DNA of 64,000 nucleotides, from positions 3,147,001 through 3,211,000 of the forward strand of contig NZ_CP088251.1 of assembly GCF_021117405.1 (NCBI RefSeq), read 5' to 3'. Under the pieces are notes generated by a model. That model saw nothing but the letters and a program-made list of their open reading frames with translations. It ran no database searches and was not told the DNA's origin. Positions 60,209-64,000 of the stretch are shown here, in pieces. The DNA comes from Frateuria edaphi (GTDB lineage Bacteria; Pseudomonadota; Gammaproteobacteria; Xanthomonadales; Rhodanobacteraceae). Both the position numbers and the translations under genes were made by a program. Each line of letters starts with the position of its first letter. Positions within the stretch are counted from its first letter, which is position 1.

Positions 60209-62044
60209 TCAGCGCTCCTTGTACGGGTAGGTGGCCGAGGAGATGCCCGGGCGGATGCGCTCGAGCTCGGGATGGTCGGCCGGGAAGTCGTCCGGGTAGT
60301 AGCCCAGGTGCAGTGCGCCGTGGACCTGCAGGAGGCGCATGCGCGCGAGCAACGTAGTGGCGTCGATCGGCTGGCGCGTGCGCCAGTCCTGGGCGGCCAG
60401 CTCGAACACGGTCTTCTCGCGCGCGCCCGGCACGGCGGCGACGGCAGCGGCCAGGCGTTCGAACCAGGCCTTGGAAGGTTTGGCCTCGTCGAGTTGCGGC
60501 ATCGCCATCAGGCCCACTTCGTCATAGCCGGCCACGAAGGCCGGCAGCGATTGCGCGAACCAGGCCTCGGCCTTGCCGTCGAGCACCGGTGCGGCGAACA
60601 GGTTGCGCGCCGTGCGCAGCTGCGGTCGCCAGCGCCGCGCGCGTTCGATCAGTGCGTGGGTGTAGTCGACCAGCCACGCCGTGCGCGCGGCGCCCGGGGA
60701 CGGCGCGTCGTGCAGCCGGTCGGTGTCGCGCAACAGTGCATCGTCGGAGAACAGCAGCCCGTCGAACTTGGCGTGGCTGGCCAGATCTTCGTAGAGATCG
60801 CCGATCCAGGCGCGCACGGCCGGCTGCGAGGGGTCGAGCCGCGCCACGTCCTTGCCATCGCCGGCCAGGCCCAGCGCCGCGACCGGATCGCCCGCCCGCG
60901 GGCGGAACGCCAGCGCGGGCATCCACGCGTAGACATGCACGCCGGCGCGGGTCTGCAGTTGCCAGGCCACGCGCGAGAACAGGTCCGCGCGCATCGGCAG
61001 GTGGCGGTTGGGGAAGTACAGCGCGTCGGCCACGCCATCGCCGTCCGGATCGGCATAGGCCTGCAGCCAGACCTGGTCGACGTCCATCCGCTTGATGCGG
61101 TCGAGCAGTTGCGAGAGGTTGCGTTCGCGCTGCGCCGGATCCGGGTCATAGACATAGTCGAGGTCGACCTGCACCACGCGGCGCGGCTCCACTTCATGCG
61201 TCGGCATCAACTGCCAGGCCAGGTCCGCCACGCCCGGATCGCCGCCCAGCAGCAAGCGATCCAGGGTGTGGTCGCGCACGGGGTCGGGCACCGCATTGCC
61301 GAGTGTGAGCGACATCTCCATGCCGAGCGTCGCGGCGATTTCGCGCGCGGGACGGTTGAACGCACCGTAGGGCCAAACGATCGCGTGCGGCGACTGGCCG
61401 GTGTGCTCGCGGATCAGCGCCGCGCTGCGCGTGAGGTCCTCGGTGATGCGCTCGCGCCACGCCGCCTCGGTTTCGTAGCTGCCGGCCGCCGGATCGTAGC
61501 GGCGCGTCACCGCCGACGGCAGCAGGTTGCCCTGGGGGTTGCCGACGATGCCCTCGTGCAGCGCGTCGCTGTGCGAGGCGATCTCGACCAGGCCCGAGCG
61601 CTGCATCTCGCGCACCTGTGCCCAGGTGACGAAGCAGGACGCATCGCAGTCACGTCCGTTGTAGTCCAGCCTGTCGCCGGGCGCCGTTTCGATCCAGCCG
61701 GTCACCAGCGCCAGCAGCGCGGGGTAGTGGTAGGCCTGCAGCAGCGGATAGACCTGCGTGTAGAAGCTTTCCAGCCCATCGTCGAAGGTCAGCAGGAAAG
61801 CCTTGTCGGGAAGCGCCGGCCCGCCGTGCGCCGCGGCACGCACCTGCGCGGGACTGACCGCGGTCCAGCCGTTCGCGTGCAGGTATTCCAGATGGCCGAC
61901 CAGATGATCCAGGCTGGTCGCGTCCGGGTCGGTGGTCGGCCCCTGCGCGGGGTCGTGGATGTCGTGGTAGCTCAGGATGACCAGCCGGCCGGCGTGCGCG
62001 GGCACGGCCAGCAGGAGCAGCAGGGCGAGGATCAGGTAACGCAT
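60209..62044 (-). CDS. pgaB: PgaB, poly-beta-1,6-GlcNAc N-deacetylase
   Basis: A 611-residue periplasmic protein with two domains. The N-terminal polysaccharide deacetylase (about 20-270) includes LVILSYHDIHDPAQGPT, FLLTFDDGLESFYTQ (metal-binding Asp-Asp) and VEIASHSDALHEGIVGN (His pair). The C-terminal domain (about 290-600) is GH153-like (RVVQVDLDYVYDPD, DGLLFSDDALLRDTD). The first removes a fraction of acetyl groups from the polymer so it can be exported; the second binds or cuts dPNAG. Its N-terminus is a plain signal peptide (LILALLLLLAVPAHAG) without a lipobox Cys, whereas E. coli PgaB is a lipoprotein. Confidence 0.95.
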   Translation of the reverse strand: MRYLILALLLLLAVPAHAGRLVILSYHDIHDPAQGPTTDPDATSLDHLVGHLEYLHANGWTAVSPAQVRAAAHGGPALPDKAFLLTFDDGLESFYTQVYPLLQAYHYPALLALVTGWIETAPGDRLDYNGRDCDASCFVTWAQVREMQRSGLVEIASHSDALHEGIVGNPQGNLLPSAVTRRYDPAAGSYETEAAWRERITEDLTRSAALIREHTGQSPHAIVWPYGAFNRPAREIAATLGMEMSLTLGNAVPDPVRDHTLDRLLLGGDPGVADLAWQLMPTHEVEPRRVVQVDLDYVYDPDPAQRERNLSQLLDRIKRMDVDQVWLQAYADPDGDGVADALYFPNRHLPMRADLFSRVAWQLQTRAGVHVYAWMPALAFRPRAGDPVAALGLAGDGKDVARLDPSQPAVRAWIGDLYEDLASHAKFDGLLFSDDALLRDTDRLHDAPSPGAARTAWLVDYTHALIERARRWRPQLRTARNLFAAPVLDGKAEAWFAQSLPAFVAGYDEVGLMAMPQLDEAKPSKAWFERLAAAVAAVPGAREKTVFELAAQDWRTRQPIDATTLLARMRLLQVHGALHLGYYPDDFPADHPELERIRPGISSATYPYKER

Positions 62045-62045
62045 G

Positions 62046-64000
62046 TCACTCCCCCCAGTGCAGGGTCAGTTCGAGCGTGGCGCGCGTCTCGCGGCGGCCG
62101 TCGTAGGGCTGGCTGTGCCAGCCCAGGCGCCAGCCGAAGCCGAGCCCCTCGTGCGGCTGCCAGGCCTGCCCATAGCCGACGTCGGCGACCCAGCCGGCGG
62201 ACTGGCCCTGTTGCGCGTAGCTGCCGACGGCGAGGTCGACCAGCTGGTGCCAGGTACGCCCGTAGCGTTCGACCAGCACGTGGTCCAGGTGCGCGGTGAC
62301 CGTGGCGGCGCCGTCGCGGCGCGGGTTGAAGTAGGCGGTGCCGTCCAGCGTGTTGTGCGAGGCGTACAGGTCCGCGCCCAGGTCCAGTTGCAGGCGCGGA
62401 CGGGTCAGCACGCGCCCGGTAATGCCCAGGTCGGCCGCGCGGCGGCGGTTGCCGTCGCTGAAGTTGGCCGCCTGCACGCCCAGCCGCGCGGCGAGCAGAT
62501 CGCTCGCACGCCACTGGACCGTGCTGTCCAGCGTGCTGCCGTGGATGCCGTAGTAGCGGGCACGCAACGGGATGTCGGCGCCGGAGCTGCTGGCGTCGGT
62601 GCTCCACGCCCAGTGGTCGCCGATCGCCCAGTCGAAGCCCGCTTCCACCGCAGTCGGGTCGTCGCCGGTGCCGCGCGTGGGCAGCGCCTGCAGGTAGGCC
62701 TGCACGCCGCGCCACTGGCCGCGCACGCCCAGGCCGGCGTCGGTGCGGTGGGCGTCGCCCTCGGGCAGCGAGGCCTGCGCATGGCGCGCGATGGCGTACA
62801 CGCGCCAGTGGTCGGCCAGCAGCGGCGAGGCGAGCGCGGCGAGGGTGTCCTGGTCGCGGTCGCCGTAGTCCGGCGTGTTGCCGCGGCCAAAGGTCTGCGC
62901 GGCATCGAACTGCCAGCCGCGCTCGCGGTCCCATGCGCGGCGCGCGCGCTGTACCTGTGCGTTGCGCGGGTAATGCGCCTCGAGGTTTTCGAGGCCGGGT
63001 TCGACGTCGGCGTAATCACCCAGGTCGCGCAGGGTTTCCAGCTGGCCCAGGCGCACGCCGGTGTCCTGTGGATCCAGCCCGCGGGCGATCGCCAGGTCTG
63101 CCTCGGCGCGGCGCGGCCAGCCGCGGCTGCGTTCGTTGTTGCCCAGTTCGCGCCGCCAGTTCGCGCTGGCCGGCGCTTCGTGCACGCCCGCGGCCAGGCG
63201 TGCGTTGGCGTCGGCCAGCAGGCCGGCGTAGCCGCGCAGCAGCGCGGCATTGAGGTCGTTCTCGCTGCGGTGCGGGTTGGCCGCCGGCTTGGATTGGCCC
63301 GGCTTGCGCAGCCACACCGGCTGTGCCGCGGCGGCGGTGTCGATGGTCTGCTTCGCCTTGGCGTACTGGCCGGCTTCGCTGTAGGCGTACATCAGCACGA
63401 TCGCCGGATCGGATTCGCTTTCGGGAATGCTCCCCGGGGTTGCCGGGCCCGCGCGCTCGAGCAGGCGCGCGGCCTCTTCCGGCCGCTGGCGGTCGAGCAG
63501 GGCCTCGGCCAGCGGACGCAGCACGTAGGGCGGCAGGGTCTCGCGTTCGGCCGCGCTCATCGCATCGTAGTCCGCCACCGCCTCGGCGGAGCGGCCCGCG
63601 GCCTGCAGGGCCACCAGCCGGTCCAGGCGGGCCCGGCGCACGACGGCCGGCGCGGCGGCATGGCCGGCGACCACGGCATCGAGCTGGCGCACCGCCGCAT
63701 CGCCGGCGGCGTAGGGATCGGCGTCAGGGGCGACCGGGTCGCGCGCCGCGCGGCGGGCACCTTGCGCCGCCACGTCCGCGTCCAGCCGGGCCAGCAGCAC
63801 GGGATCGGCCGGCAGCTCCCGCGCCAGCTCGCGGGCGCGGCCGACGGCGCCGGCATCGGCCAGGATCAGCACCTGCCGCCGCAGCAACTCGGCGTCACGG
63901 GGATGGTCGCGCAGTGCCTGCTCGCACACCGCCAGCGCGCGGGTCCACTCCCCGGCCTGACGCAGGTGGTCGATCGCAGCAACGAGCTCGCCCGGATCGG
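62046..64000 (-). CDS. pgaA: PgaA, PNAG export porin (5' end beyond window)
   Basis: The frame stays open to the window's end, so the gene's start lies past base 64000. The visible part includes TPR-like repeats in the N-terminal half (for example AAIDHLRQAGEWTRALAVCEQALRDHPRDAELL and ELARELPADPVLLARLDADVA) and a C-terminal beta-barrel of about 300 residues (QFDAAQTFGRGNTPDYGD onward). It ends in ATLELTLHWGE. PgaA forms the outer-membrane channel through which partly deacetylated polymer leaves. It ends one base before pgaB starts. The promoter of the operon is outside the window. Confidence 0.94.
   Translation of the reverse strand, partial: DPGELVAAIDHLRQAGEWTRALAVCEQALRDHPRDAELLRRQVLILADAGAVGRARELARELPADPVLLARLDADVAAQGARRAARDPVAPDADPYAAGDAAVRQLDAVVAGHAAAPAVVRRARLDRLVALQAAGRSAEAVADYDAMSAAERETLPPYVLRPLAEALLDRQRPEEAARLLERAGPATPGSIPESESDPAIVLMYAYSEAGQYAKAKQTIDTAAAAQPVWLRKPGQSKPAANPHRSENDLNAALLRGYAGLLADANARLAAGVHEAPASANWRRELGNNERSRGWPRRAEADLAIARGLDPQDTGVRLGQLETLRDLGDYADVEPGLENLEAHYPRNAQVQRARRAWDRERGWQFDAAQTFGRGNTPDYGDRDQDTLAALASPLLADHWRVYAIARHAQASLPEGDAHRTDAGLGVRGQWRGVQAYLQALPTRGTGDDPTAVEAGFDWAIGDHWAWSTDASSSGADIPLRARYYGIHGSTLDSTVQWRASDLLAARLGVQAANFSDGNRRRAADLGITGRVLTRPRLQLDLGADLYASHNTLDGTAYFNPRRDGAATVTAHLDHVLVERYGRTWHQLVDLAVGSYAQQGQSAGWVADVGYGQAWQPHEGLGFGWRLGWHSQPYDGRRETRATLELTLHWGE

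Noticed and set aside
1-64000. CRISPR arrays, tRNA or rRNA genes
   Set aside because: No regularly spaced direct repeats and no cloverleaf or rRNA signatures were seen.

Overview
The window is about 64 kb of high-GC gammaproteobacterial chromosome. Gene content and order (a DUF3426 protein, then fis and purH; polA with a small RNA behind it; hemD-hemX-hemY; ECF sigma factors paired with TPR kinases; pgaABCD) fit the Xanthomonadales, most likely Rhodanobacteraceae (Dyella, Rhodanobacter, Luteibacter, Frateuria group). This is inferred from protein families and context; no rRNA gene is present to confirm it. No tRNA, rRNA, CRISPR array, IS transposase, integrase or prophage was found.

Layout. 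1-10.9 kb is housekeeping: a zinc-ribbon protein cut by the window edge, fis, purH, a glutathione S-transferase, an EamA-type membrane protein, a DUF2782 protein, polA, a structured intergenic RNA resembling sX13, and uvrD, which carries an in-frame dispersed repeat. 10.9-16.7 kb is a minus-strand block: cytochrome b561, a heme-tagged outer-membrane barrel, a small cytochrome c, a second barrel, then an ECF sigma factor, a zinc-finger anti-sigma factor and a subtilisin-like lipoprotein in overlapping frames. 17.1-32.2 kb is a compact surface-polysaccharide locus: sugar ketoisomerase, acyltransferase, aminotransferase (Fuc3N-type route), Wzx-like flippase, Wzy-like polymerase, Wzz-like regulator and three glycosyltransferases, plus an unusual module of two methyltransferases, an amidohydrolase and a radical SAM protein.

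32.2-34.5 kb differs sharply: lower GC, three orphan genes, each with its stop codon inside an attC-like right-hand site. I read this as a small integron gene-cassette array without an integrase (CALIN-like). 34.5-42.6 kb holds a secreted esterase, a GNAT enzyme, a MddA/NnrU-like methyltransferase, a diheme peroxidase, and a Ser/Thr kinase with its ECF sigma factor. 42.8-48.6 kb is an enigmatic cluster of nucleotidyltransferase, radical SAM protein, HPr-kinase-like protein and peptide-type ABC exporter, resembling a RiPP-like system whose precursor and carrier I cannot find. 48.6-58.4 kb returns to housekeeping (hemY, hemX, hemD, thioesterases, rhodanese-like protein, flavin/iron-sulfur reductase, srkA, rlmI). 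58.5-64 kb is pgaDCBA, making and exporting poly-N-acetylglucosamine for biofilm, with pgaA cut by the window end.

Two families of small dispersed repeats run through the window. One is a MITE-like element built on CTCTCCC/GGGAGAG with full copies at about 9.99, 42.65 and 53.39 kb and several solo hairpins. The other is a REP-like GGGCTTCAGCCC palindrome, solo at 4.2 kb and as inverted doublets on both sides of rlmI. One repeat lies in the coding sequence of uvrD, and another abuts the start codon of srkA and holds its ribosome binding site in a hairpin.
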